A DNA stretch of 64,000 nt, taken from contig QZKP01000048.1 in assembly GCA_003605055.1 (NCBI GenBank), forward strand, positions 1 through 64,000, read 5' to 3'. Positions within the stretch are counted from its first letter, which is position 1; each line of letters begins with the position of its first letter. The DNA is from Desulfarculus sp. Its GTDB lineage: Bacteria > Desulfobacterota > Desulfarculia > Desulfarculales > Desulfarculaceae. The notes under the pieces were generated by a model. The model did no database searches, had not been told where the DNA came from, and was given only the letters and a program-made list of their open reading frames with translations. This document shows positions 52,650-61,110 of this stretch, piece by piece. The translations under genes were made by a program, and so were the position numbers.

Positions 52650-53939
52650 TCAGGCTTGTTGCCGGCAAAAGGTCTCCCGGGCCAGGAGCAGCAAGCCAAC
52701 GGCCAGCAGGGTCCAGGCCAACATCAGGGCCAGGCCGCCTTGGTAGGCCCCCAGGCTGTACACCCGCACCCCCCGCTCCAGGCGGCCGTCCCAGAGGGCA
52801 TCCAGGACCCAGCCTATGGCCGGCTGCAGGATCATGGGCCCCAGCATGATGCCCATGTTTATCACCCCGGCCACGGTGCCGGCCAGGGGCAGGGGCACCG
52901 ACTCTTTGCCCCAGGCGAAGCTGATGATCATGCTGCCGCTGGCCAGGCCGGTGCTGGCCGCGCAAAATACAAAGCCCCAAACGGGCAGGCCGGGCAAGAA
53001 TATCATCAGGGCCCAGCCGCAGGCCGCCACGCCGCAGCCCACCAACAACAGGGGCTTGCGCCGGTCCAGGCGCTCGGACAGGGCCCCCATCAGGGTGCCG
53101 CCCACGGCGAAGCCTATGAGCAGCAGGGAGCAGAGAGCCGCGGCCGAGGCCGGGCTCAGGGCGTAGCGTACCTGCAGAAAGGGGACCCCCCACAGTCCGG
53201 CGAAGGACAGCAGCGGCCCGGCTATGCCGGCCGGGGCCCAGGCCAGGAGCCAGGTGTTGCGATAGCGCAGCACTTGGCGCAGCCCGGCCAGGGGGCCCGG
53301 CGCCGCCTGGCCCGGGGAGCCCAGCTCCGGCGCGTGGCTGCGGTAGCCCCAGGCCCTGGGGTCGTCGCGGATGAAGGCCCAGGCCGCCGCGGCCAGAAGC
53401 AGGGTCACCAGGCCCGAGACCAGCATCACCGGCCGCCAGCCGAAGTGGTCCACCATGAGCCGCAGCGGCACTCCGCCGCCCACCGCGCCCACCACCCCCC
53501 AAAACAGGGCCAGGCCCGCGGCCAAGGAGAAGCGCCGGGCTGGGAACCAGTGGCTGGCCAGCTTCAACAGGGCCACGAAGGCCACCGCCACTGAGCCGCC
53601 GATCAAGAAACGACCCAGATTGGCCCAGATCAGGGCCGGGGCCAGGGCGAAGAGCAGCGAGCCGGCCCCGGCCACCACGGCGCCCGCGGCAAGCAGCCGG
53701 CGCGGCCCCCAGCGGTCGGCCAGCACGCCGGTGGGTATCTGCATGGCCACGTAGGCGTAGAAGTAGAAGGCCGAGAGGTTGCCCAGGGAGGCGGCGCTGA
53801 TGCTGAAGTCGCGCATCAGCTCAGTGGTCATCACCGCCGGGGCCACCCGCTGGTAAAAGCCCGCCAGGTAAAGAACGACCCCGATGCCCCAAAGGGCCCA
53901 GCCCAGCCAGGGCGGCGGATAGGCGGCCGCGCGGTTCAT
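52650..53939 (-). CDS. Major facilitator superfamily transporter
   Basis: 429 residues, 12 predicted membrane helices. TGVLADRWGPRRLL between helices 2 and 3 is the MFS signature (GxLaDrxGrr). The arrangement resembles the organic-acid/sugar-phosphate group. It overlaps the MATE gene by 4 bp (ATGA). Export or uptake substrate not predictable; it may be unrelated to the glycan. Confidence 0.9.
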   Translation of the reverse strand: MNRAAAYPPPWLGWALWGIGVVLYLAGFYQRVAPAVMTTELMRDFSISAASLGNLSAFYFYAYVAMQIPTGVLADRWGPRRLLAAGAVVAGAGSLLFALAPALIWANLGRFLIGGSVAVAFVALLKLASHWFPARRFSLAAGLALFWGVVGAVGGGVPLRLMVDHFGWRPVMLVSGLVTLLLAAAAWAFIRDDPRAWGYRSHAPELGSPGQAAPGPLAGLRQVLRYRNTWLLAWAPAGIAGPLLSFAGLWGVPFLQVRYALSPASAAALCSLLLIGFAVGGTLMGALSERLDRRKPLLLVGCGVAACGWALMIFLPGLPVWGFVFCAASTGLASGSMIISFAWGKESVPLPLAGTVAGVINMGIMLGPMILQPAIGWVLDALWDGRLERGVRVYSLGAYQGGLALMLAWTLLAVGLLLLARETFCRQQA

Positions 53940-55339
53940 GCCTGACCTCCGGCTTCAGCGCCCGCGCCCTGCTCGATGACCCGCATGCTCTGCCATTGGC
54001 CGCGGCGGTAACGCCAGCGGAAGACCAGGCCCAGCAGGATGGCGTACAGGGTGATGCAGACCCAGGAGAAGTGCAGGCCGGCCCCCAGGTGCTCAATGCC
54101 CAGATACAGCGGCAGGATCATCACCGTGAGCGAGAGCATAAAGATGGTCTTCATGACGAAGTGGATGTCGCCGGCGCCTTTGAGGGCCCCGAAGTAGATC
54201 ATGGCCATGGCGTCGAAGAGAGTGTACACCGCCACGTAGCGCAGCAGGACCACCCCCAGCGCCATGATGCGGGCGTATTCGCCCGGCTCGGCGCCGTCGC
54301 CCCGGAACAGTTCCAACAGCGGCTGCGGAAACAGCACGAAGCAGGCGGCCACCAAGCCCATGTAGGCCAAGGTGATGTGCAGGGCGCTGGTGGTCGCCTC
54401 CACGGCCTCCTGGGGCCGGCCGCCGCCGATGGCCTGGCCCACCATGGTGCTCACCGCGATGGACAGGCCCACCATGGGTAGAAAGGACAAGGTGTTGATG
54501 GCGAAGACGACGTTGGTGGCGGCCAGTTCGGCGCGGCCCAGGCGCCCCACCATGAACACGAAAAAGGTGTAGGCGAACATGTCCAGAAAGAACTGCACCC
54601 CTCCGGGCAGGCCGAAGCGCATCAGGCGCCTGAACAGCTCGCGGTTAAAGGCCCGGGCGCGCCAAACCGCGAAGTGTTGGTTGTTCTCCCGGGTGAATAT
54701 CAGCAGGGCCAAGAGCAGCGCCACCAGCCCCTGGGAGGCCACCGTGGCCAGGCCGGCGCCCACGATGCCCAACTCCGGGAAAAAACCCACTCCGTAGATA
54801 AGAAAATAGTCCAGGGGGACGTTCAGGGCCGCTCCGGCCAGGTTCACCAGCATCACCGGCCGGGTCAGGCCCCGCCCGGAGTAAAAGCAGCTCAGGGTGG
54901 TGGAGAGCACCACCAGGCCCGAGCCCAGGGTGAGAATGCGGAAGTAGGTGACCTCCAGGCGTTGTATTGCCGGCAGATGGCCTCCCGCCGCGAAATAGGC
55001 CGGGGCCAGGAAATACAGCAGGGAGAGCGCGGCGTAGGCGAACAGGGAGAAGTAGATGCCCTGCCACAGCGCGGCCCCCACCCGCTGGGGCGCGGCCGCG
55101 CCCAGGTACTGGGCCACGAACACGTTCACGTAGCTGGCCACGCCCATGAAAAAGCTCAGGAACAGGAAGGAGGACAGGCCCGCGGGCAGGGCGGCGGCTA
55201 TGGCGTCCACCGCGTAGTTGCTCAGGAAAATCCGGTCCGTGAAGTGGATCACGGTGGTGGAGCCCATACTGACCACCAGGGGCAGGCCGATGGCCAGCAC
55301 CTGGCGGTAGCCGTTGCTTTGTGACCAGCGCTGGAGCAT
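53936..55339 (-). CDS. MATE-family efflux transporter (NorM-like)
   Basis: 467 residues, about 12 helices in two homologous halves. GLPLVVSMGSTTVIHFTDRI and GLSIAVSTMVGQAIGGGRP match the MATE repeat motif. GGAAGAG precedes the ATG. It usually exports cationic drugs with Na+ or H+; Wzx flippases are distant relatives, but this looks NorM-type. First gene of the minus-strand run that ends with the GT4 at 47008. Confidence 0.9.
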   Translation of the reverse strand: MLQRWSQSNGYRQVLAIGLPLVVSMGSTTVIHFTDRIFLSNYAVDAIAAALPAGLSSFLFLSFFMGVASYVNVFVAQYLGAAAPQRVGAALWQGIYFSLFAYAALSLLYFLAPAYFAAGGHLPAIQRLEVTYFRILTLGSGLVVLSTTLSCFYSGRGLTRPVMLVNLAGAALNVPLDYFLIYGVGFFPELGIVGAGLATVASQGLVALLLALLIFTRENNQHFAVWRARAFNRELFRRLMRFGLPGGVQFFLDMFAYTFFVFMVGRLGRAELAATNVVFAINTLSFLPMVGLSIAVSTMVGQAIGGGRPQEAVEATTSALHITLAYMGLVAACFVLFPQPLLELFRGDGAEPGEYARIMALGVVLLRYVAVYTLFDAMAMIYFGALKGAGDIHFVMKTIFMLSLTVMILPLYLGIEHLGAGLHFSWVCITLYAILLGLVFRWRYRRGQWQSMRVIEQGAGAEAGGQA

Positions 55340-55488
55340 GTCTCTTCCCGGACCGCGGGGGCGGCCAAAGGATGGGCAGGCGCTAAAGACTATGCTCAGA
55401 GGCTGGCCGTGTCAATGCGCGCACTGGCCACGGCCCGGGAACAGGCCCGGGTGTCCGCGGGTGGGTTCAAGAAGGCGGATAACCGACC

Positions 55489-56502
55489 TTAACCCTTGCC
55501 GAATCCGAAGCGGGGATCGCTCTCCTGCATCCCCGCGTACAGGTGCGCCACGTACGAGCCGTAGCCGTTGTAGAGCTGGGTGGGCCGCGAATCGCCGGTG
55601 CCTAGCATGCGCTCGTACTTCTGGGACCAGCGCGGGTGGGGCTTGTCCGGGTTGACGTTGGACCAGAAGTCATATTCGTCGGGCCCCAGGGTGTTCCAGA
55701 AGGTGCGCGGTTGTTCGGCCACCAACTCGATGCGGGTGATGGACTTGGGTCCCTTGAAGCCGTACTTCCAGGGCAGCACCACCCGGATGGGTGCGCCGTG
55801 CTGCTTGGGCAGCTCGTGGCTGTAGATGCCCACGGTCACCAAGGCCAGCTCGTTCATGGCCTCGGGCAGGGTCAGGCCCTCGAAGTAGGGCCAGAGGTTG
55901 TAGGTGGAGCCGTCGTTCTGGACCGGAGCCTGGTCGCGCTTGAGGAAGGAGCGGAAGCGCACGTAGCGGGCCTGGGGCAGGGGCAGGGCCTGTTTGAGGA
56001 GCCGGTGCAGGGGGAAGCCGATCCAGGGCACGGCCATGGCCCAGGCCTCCACGCAGCGGAAGCGGTACAGCCGCTCCTCCAGCTTCTGGCCGGCGATCAA
56101 GTCCTTCACATCGTAGGTGACCGGATTCTTGACCAGGCCGCTGATCTCCAGGCGCCAGGGCTTGGTCTGGAAACGCTCCACCTTGGGCCACACATTCTTG
56201 GTGGGGGTGAACTCGTAAAAATTGTTGAAGCTGGCCGCCACCCGGCGGGCGGTGAGGGGCCGGTCCAGGCCGAAGCGCTTGTCCGGACGGCTTTTCAGGG
56301 GAGCCAGGCCCTTGAGGGTGTCTTCCAGGGTGAAGCCCGGCCCGGCCAGGGCCCGGCCGCCGCCCAGCCAGGGCGACAGGCCCAGGCCGGCCACGCCCAG
56401 GGCCTGGATGAAGCGCCGCCGGTTCAGCCATACGTGCTCGGGCGTCACCTCGTCGGCGGGCAGCATGAATCGGCTCTGGCTGGCCTCAAGCTTCTGGCTC
56501 AT
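55489..56502 (-). CDS. msrP: Protein-methionine-sulfoxide reductase catalytic subunit MsrP (YedY)
   Basis: 337 residues from ATG 56502 (GGGAG eight bases upstream). Tat motif NRRRFIQALG at 27-36, so it is exported folded. YRFRCVEAWAMAVPW contains Cys150, the molybdenum ligand; NNFYEFTPTK and PIRVVLPWKYGFKGPKSI are family landmarks. MsrP repairs methionine sulfoxide in periplasmic proteins using a Mo-pterin centre. Its usual heme partner MsrQ is not found beside it in this window. The next gene upstream encodes an exported isoaspartate-repair enzyme. Confidence 0.93.
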   Translation of the reverse strand: MSQKLEASQSRFMLPADEVTPEHVWLNRRRFIQALGVAGLGLSPWLGGGRALAGPGFTLEDTLKGLAPLKSRPDKRFGLDRPLTARRVAASFNNFYEFTPTKNVWPKVERFQTKPWRLEISGLVKNPVTYDVKDLIAGQKLEERLYRFRCVEAWAMAVPWIGFPLHRLLKQALPLPQARYVRFRSFLKRDQAPVQNDGSTYNLWPYFEGLTLPEAMNELALVTVGIYSHELPKQHGAPIRVVLPWKYGFKGPKSITRIELVAEQPRTFWNTLGPDEYDFWSNVNPDKPHPRWSQKYERMLGTGDSRPTQLYNGYGSYVAHLYAGMQESDPRFGFGKG

Positions 56503-56566
56503 GACAAACACTCCCGGGCTGAGGTTGGCTGGGCTGTCTTGGCGCGCCGCCGCGGATCGGCGGAGG

Positions 56567-57268
56567 TTATTCTTTCTCCCGCACCAGGGGCACGAAGCGC
56601 ACCGCCATCAGGCCGCGGGTGCTCACCTTGCCCTGGGGCCCCTTTTCCACCAGGGTCAACTCCTCGTAGCCGCCGGACCCCACCGGTATTACCATGCGGC
56701 CGCCGGGCCTGAGCTGCTCCACCAGCGGCGGCGGTATGTGCGGGGCCGCAGCGGTGACGATGACGGCGTCAAAGGGCGCCTCCTGCGGCCAGCCCTTGTA
56801 GCCGTCGCCCACCTTGAGCCGCACTGCCCCATAGCCCAGGCGCTTGAGGACCGCAGCCGCCCGGCGGGAAAGCTCCGGCAGTATTTCTATAGAGTAAACC
56901 TTGGCCCCCATGGCCGCCAGCACCGCGGCCTGGTAGCCGGAGCCGGTGCCGATCTCCAGCACCTTCTGCCCCGGCTTCACACCCAGGGCTTCGCTCATGT
57001 AGGCCACGATGAATGGCTGGGAGATGGTCTGGCCCTGGCCGATGGGCAGTGGGTGGTCGTTGTAGGCCATGCCCCGCAGGTCCTCGGGCACGAACTCGTG
57101 GCGGGGCAGCGTGCGCATGGCCGCCAGCACCGCGGGATCGCTGACGCCCCGGGCCACGATCTGGCGCTCCACCATCTTGGCCCGGAGGGCGGTGTAATCG
57201 GGGCCGGCGGCGGCCGGCAGGACCGTGGTCAGGATCAGGGCGGCCAGCAGGGCTAGGCAGCGCTTCAT
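56567..57268 (-). CDS. pcm: Protein-L-isoaspartate O-methyltransferase with signal peptide
   Basis: 233 residues from the ATG at 57268, which has GGAGG six bases upstream; an ATG two codons earlier is also present. The N-terminus (KRCLALLAALILTTVLPAAA) looks like a Sec signal peptide ending AAA-G. VLEIGTGSGYQAAVLAAM is the SAM motif. PLPIGQGQTISQP is the PIMT signature. Canonical enzyme repairs L-isoaspartyl residues with SAM in the cytoplasm. Export would need periplasmic SAM, so the predicted location is odd. Confidence 0.9.
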   Translation of the reverse strand: MKRCLALLAALILTTVLPAAAGPDYTALRAKMVERQIVARGVSDPAVLAAMRTLPRHEFVPEDLRGMAYNDHPLPIGQGQTISQPFIVAYMSEALGVKPGQKVLEIGTGSGYQAAVLAAMGAKVYSIEILPELSRRAAAVLKRLGYGAVRLKVGDGYKGWPQEAPFDAVIVTAAAPHIPPPLVEQLRPGGRMVIPVGSGGYEELTLVEKGPQGKVSTRGLMAVRFVPLVREKE

Positions 57269-57327
57269 GCCCATCCTCCGCCTAGGAGAATAAAGGCCCC
57301 CGCCGCGCGCCAGACCCTATCCGTTTT

Positions 57328-58008
57328 TCAGTCCGCCCGGTGCTCCTGGCCATAGGGGCAGTGAGGCAGAAGCCCGCAGCCAGGGCAGTCCGGCTTGCGG
57401 CTGTGGCAGACCCGGCGGCCGTGGGTGATCACCTGGTGGCTGAACCGGGTCCAGCGCTGGCGGGGAATGATATCCATGAGCTCGAACTCGGCCTTTACCG
57501 CGTCGGTCTGGGCAGTGAACTCCAAGCGGCGGCAGACCCGGCCCACGTGGGTGTCCACGGTGATGCCCGGCAGGCCGAAGGCCGCGCCCAGCACCACGTT
57601 GGCCGTCTTGCGCCCCACCCCAGGCAGCTTGACCAGGGCCTCCAGCTTGGGCGGCACCCGGCCGTCGTGCTCGGCCGCCAGGGCCCGGGCCGCGCCCTGG
57701 ATGGCTTTGGCCTTGTTGCGGAAGAAACCCGTGGGCCGCACCGCCTCCTCCAGCTCGGCCAGGTCGGCCCGGGCGAAGGCCTGCACGCTGGCAAAGCGCT
57801 TGAACAGGCCCGGCGTGACCTGGTTCACCCGCTCGTCGGTGCACTGGGCGCTCAGGATGGTGGCCACCAGGAGCTGCCAGGGGTCGCCGAAGTGCAGGGC
57901 GCACTGGGCCTGGGGATACAGGCGGTCCAGGACCCGCAACACCGCCGCCACCCGCTGGGGGTCGGGCGGTTTGGCTTTCTTGGTCGCTGGGGCCTGGCCG
58001 CGGGCCAA
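57328..58008 (-). CDS. nth: Endonuclease III, DNA glycosylase/AP lyase
   Basis: 226 residues from TTG 58008 (GGAGGAG upstream). HhH motif LPGVGRKTANVVLG with catalytic Lys134, Asp152 in VDTHVGRV, and the [4Fe-4S] cysteines Cys201, Cys208, Cys211, Cys217 (C-x6-C-x2-C-x5-C). It removes oxidised pyrimidines in base excision repair. Its start lies one base after the upstream cyclophilin stop. Normal length and composition. Confidence 0.96.
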   Translation of the reverse strand: MARGQAPATKKAKPPDPQRVAAVLRVLDRLYPQAQCALHFGDPWQLLVATILSAQCTDERVNQVTPGLFKRFASVQAFARADLAELEEAVRPTGFFRNKAKAIQGAARALAAEHDGRVPPKLEALVKLPGVGRKTANVVLGAAFGLPGITVDTHVGRVCRRLEFTAQTDAVKAEFELMDIIPRQRWTRFSHQVITHGRRVCHSRKPDCPGCGLLPHCPYGQEHRAD

Positions 58009-58009
58009 G

Positions 58010-58627
58010 CTACTCCTCCACCACCACCGCCTTGTTGACCATCACCGGCTGCGCCGGCACGTCCTGGTACATGCCCTTGCTGGTGGTGCCCACGCCCTTG
58101 ATCTTGTCCACCACGTCCTGGCCGGCGGTCACCTTGCCGAACACGGCGTAGCCCCAGCCCTGGGGGTTCTTGCCGGAGTGGTTCAGGAAGTCGTTGTCGG
58201 CCACGTTGATGAAGAATTGGGCGGTGGCGCTGTGGGGATCCATGGTGCGGGCCATGGCCACGGTGTACTTGTCGTTCTTCAGGCCGTTGTCCGCCTCGTT
58301 GGTGATGGGGTTGTCCGTGGGCTTGGTCTTCATGTCCGCGGTCAGGCCGCCGCCCTGGATCATGAATCCGTCTATGATGCGGTGAAAAATGGTGCCGTCA
58401 TAGAAGCCCTTCTTGACGTAGGCCAGGAAATTGGCCGCGCTTTTGGGCGCTTTCTGGGCGTCCAGCTCCAGAGTGATGTCGCCCATGCTGGTTTGCAACT
58501 TGACCACGGGATGGCTCCTTGCGCCGCGGGCCGGGGCCCCGGCCATAAGGGTGAAGATGAGGGCCAGGCTGAGCATCAGCGCCCAGGAAGCGGCCCGGAT
58601 ATTGCCTTTGTGGGTTGCGTTTTTCAT
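58010..58627 (-). CDS. Peptidyl-prolyl cis-trans isomerase, cyclophilin type, exported
   Basis: 205 residues. N-terminal signal-like segment (about 10-34, [21 protein letters not shown]). Cyclophilin core: [16 protein letters not shown] with the catalytic Arg, [19 protein letters not shown] and [17 protein letters not shown]. It isomerises prolyl bonds in envelope proteins. It lies with MsrP and exported PIMT in a run of protein-care genes. Confidence 0.92.
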   Translation of the reverse strand: MKNATHKGNIRAASWALMLSLALIFTLMAGAPARGARSHPVVKLQTSMGDITLELDAQKAPKSAANFLAYVKKGFYDGTIFHRIIDGFMIQGGGLTADMKTKPTDNPITNEADNGLKNDKYTVAMARTMDPHSATAQFFINVADNDFLNHSGKNPQGWGYAVFGKVTAGQDVVDKIKGVGTTSKGMYQDVPAQPVMVNKAVVVEE

Positions 58628-58694
58628 GAAGGCCTCTCCCGCCCAGGTGCCGCGCCCCGCCCGCTGGATTGAGTCCGCGGCGATAGGTCAGACC

Positions 58695-59357
58695 CTAGAG
58701 AATCACCACCTGCCTGATGAAGCGCACCACCTCCGCCGGGTCGTCCATGACCCGGAAGTAGTCCAGGTCCTCGGGGCTGATCTTGCCGCCGCCCAGGTGC
58801 TTTTCTTTGATCCATTCTACCAGGCCCTGCCAGTATTCGCTGCCCATGAGCACCACCGGAAAGGGCCGGATGCGCTTGGTCTGGATCAGGGTCAGGGCCT
58901 CGCTCAACTCGTCCAAGGTGCCGTAGCCGCCGGGCATGACTATATAGGCCACAGAGTACTTGACGAAGATCACCTTGCGCACGAAGAAGTAGCGGAAGCT
59001 CAGGCGCACGTTGGCGTAGGGGTTGGGCCGCTGCTCAAAGGGCAGCTCGATGTTCAGCCCCACCGAGTGGCCGCCGGCCTCGGTGGCCCCCTTGTTGCCG
59101 GCCTCCATCACCCCCCCGCCGCCGCCGGTGATCACCGAGAACCCGGCCTCGGCCAGGCGGCGGCCCATCTCCTCGGCCAGGGTGTACTCCATGCTGCCGG
59201 GCAGCACCCGGCCGGAGCCGAAGATGGTCACGCCCTTGGGTACCTGGCTCATGGCGTCTATGGCGTCCACGAACTCGCTGATGATGCGGAACATGCGCCA
59301 GGATTCCTTGGCGGAAAGGGCGTCTATTACATACTGCTGCTCGATCTTGTCCGGCAT
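58695..59357 (-). CDS. LOG-family protein (TIGR00730-like nucleoside 5'-monophosphate phosphoribohydrolase)
   Basis: 220 residues from ATG 59357 (AAGGT upstream); a GTG at 59372 is the alternative. PGGYGTLDELSEALTLIQT holds the PGGxGTxxE active-site motif. GGGGGVMEAGNKGATEAGG is the nucleotide-binding part. LOG proteins cleave ribose phosphate from cytokinin or purine nucleotides, or bind nucleotides. Divergent from the MBL-fold gene. Confidence 0.9.
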   Translation of the reverse strand: MPDKIEQQYVIDALSAKESWRMFRIISEFVDAIDAMSQVPKGVTIFGSGRVLPGSMEYTLAEEMGRRLAEAGFSVITGGGGGVMEAGNKGATEAGGHSVGLNIELPFEQRPNPYANVRLSFRYFFVRKVIFVKYSVAYIVMPGGYGTLDELSEALTLIQTKRIRPFPVVLMGSEYWQGLVEWIKEKHLGGGKISPEDLDYFRVMDDPAEVVRFIRQVVIL

Positions 59358-59412
59358 GGGATTACCTTTCACAGGCGGGTGTTCGGCCGGGGGTGAAATC
59401 GCCGGCGCCTGT

Positions 59413-59418
59413 TATACT
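59413..59418 (+). promoter_or_regulatory. Candidate -10 box before the MBL-fold gene
   Basis: TATACT (5 of 6 to consensus) about 94 bases before the ATG in the divergent gap. The -35 region is GC-rich and poor. GAGGAG lies six bases before the start codon at 59512. Confidence 0.3.
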
Positions 59419-59511
59419 AAATGGCGGCCGCAGTATATCGTCTCCCTTTAGGTTGCCCACTGTCAAGGCGAAGCCGGCGGGCCGGGCAGCCGCCAATTTG
59501 AGGAGTTTGCC

Positions 59512-61107
59512 ATGCGCATAATCTGCCTGGGCGCCGCCCGCACGGTAACTGGATCATCCTACCTGGTGGAGTTGGACGACGACCGCTGCTTCCTGGTGGA
59601 CTGCGGCCTGTTCCAGGGCAGCCGCCAGTTGGAGCGGCGCAACCGCCTCAATCGGCCCTACCGCCCCACCGACCTGGCCGGCATCTTCATCACCCACGCC
59701 CACATTGACCACTCGGGGCTGGTGCCGCGCCTGGTGCGTCAGGGCTACAAGGGGCCGATTTACGCCACCCGGCCCACCTGTGAACTGCTCAAGATTCTCT
59801 GGCTGGACTCGGCCAACATCCAGGAGTTCGAGGCGGAGTGGCAGAGCCGCAAGAACAACCGCCTGGGCAGAGAGAGCATCGAGCCCCTGTACACCACCCC
59901 CGACGCCGAGGCGGCCATAGGCCTGCTACACCCCATGGAGCTGGAGTGCTACGAAAAACTGATCCCGGGGGTGGAGAGCTGCTTCGTGGGCGCCGGGCAC
60001 ATCCTGGGCGCGGCCAGTCTGCAGTTGAACCTGGAGTCCGACGGCGGGCTGCACTCGGTGGGCTTCTCCGGCGACGTGGGCCGCCCCAACCAACTCATCG
60101 TGCCCGACCCGAGCCAGATGAAGCCGGTGAACACCCTGTTCATGGAGACCACCTACGGCAACCGCTCGCACAAGTCCCTGGAGGACAGCCAGGCCGAGCT
60201 GATGGAGGTGGTCCACCGAGCCTACCAGGAGGGCGGCAAGGTAGTCATCCCGGTGTTCGCCGTGGAGCGCAGCCAGGAGATCATCTACACCTTGGCCGCG
60301 GCCCAGCGCCGGGGCGAGTTGCCCGAAGACATGCCGGTGTTTTTGGATTCGCCTTTGGCCATCAACGCCACCCGCATATTCCGCGACCACCCGGAGTATT
60401 TCGACGAACAGACCCAGGCCATCCTGGCGGCGGGCGAGACTCCGCTGAACATGCCCAACCTCAAGTTCACCTCCTCAGTGGAGGAGAGCCAGGCCATCAA
60501 CCGGGTAATGGGCCCGGCCATCATCCTGGCCGGCAGCGGCATGGGCAACGCCGGCCGCATCAAACACCATCTGAAGCACAACCTCTGGCGGCCCAACTGC
60601 CACGTGGTCATCGTGGGCTTCCAGGCCAAGGGCACCACCGGCCGCCTGCTGGTGGATGGGGCCAGCAAGGTCAAGATATTCCGCGAAGACGTGGCCGTGC
60701 GGGCCAAGGTGCACACCATAAACGGCTTCTCGGCCCACGCTGACCAGCCGGAGCTTCTCAAGTGGCTGGAGCCCCTGGCCGTGCCCGGGCTCAAGGTGAA
60801 CCTGATGCACGGCGAGGAAGAGAGCACCCTGGTCTTCAAGCGCCTGGCCGCCGAGCGCTTCCCCCAGGTGCGCTTCCACGTGCCCCGCTGGAACGAGGTG
60901 ATCGCGCTCAGGCCCATGCCCAAGGTGCAACGGCCGGTGGAGCCGGCGGCCCTGGCCGAGCAGGTGCTGGCCCTCAGCCAGCGGCTGGCCGCCCTGGCCC
61001 AGCGCCTGGAAGAGCCCCAGGCCGCCCTGGACCCAGCCCAGGCCGCGGCCTTAGAAGAGGCCCTGCAGGCCGCCGACCAGGCGGCGCGGGCCGGGGAGGC
61101 GCTTTAG
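59512..61107 (+). CDS. MBL-fold RNA-processing-type metallo-hydrolase (beta-CASP)
   Basis: 531 residues. THAHIDHSG (His62, His64, Asp66, His67) is the metallo-beta-lactamase metal site. FMETTYGNRSH and the beta-CASP domain with FLDSPLAINATRIF follow, then GSGMGNAGRIKHHL and VGFQAKGTTGRLL, ending in INGFSAHADQPELLKWL. This is the CPSF/YSH1-like architecture of RNA-specific exo/endonucleases. The last ~65 residues are Ala/Gln/Glu-rich and may form a coiled coil. Overall role likely RNA processing. Confidence 0.93.
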   Translation: MRIICLGAARTVTGSSYLVELDDDRCFLVDCGLFQGSRQLERRNRLNRPYRPTDLAGIFITHAHIDHSGLVPRLVRQGYKGPIYATRPTCELLKILWLDSANIQEFEAEWQSRKNNRLGRESIEPLYTTPDAEAAIGLLHPMELECYEKLIPGVESCFVGAGHILGAASLQLNLESDGGLHSVGFSGDVGRPNQLIVPDPSQMKPVNTLFMETTYGNRSHKSLEDSQAELMEVVHRAYQEGGKVVIPVFAVERSQEIIYTLAAAQRRGELPEDMPVFLDSPLAINATRIFRDHPEYFDEQTQAILAAGETPLNMPNLKFTSSVEESQAINRVMGPAIILAGSGMGNAGRIKHHLKHNLWRPNCHVVIVGFQAKGTTGRLLVDGASKVKIFREDVAVRAKVHTINGFSAHADQPELLKWLEPLAVPGLKVNLMHGEEESTLVFKRLAAERFPQVRFHVPRWNEVIALRPMPKVQRPVEPAALAEQVLALSQRLAALAQRLEEPQAALDPAQAAALEEALQAADQAARAGEAL

Positions 61108-61110
61108 TCC

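Noticed and set aside
53936-55339. MATE gene as the Wzx O-antigen flippase
   Set aside because: Motifs and topology fit NorM-type drug exporters better, and it is first in a run with an MFS transporter. The ABC half-transporter is the better flippase candidate.
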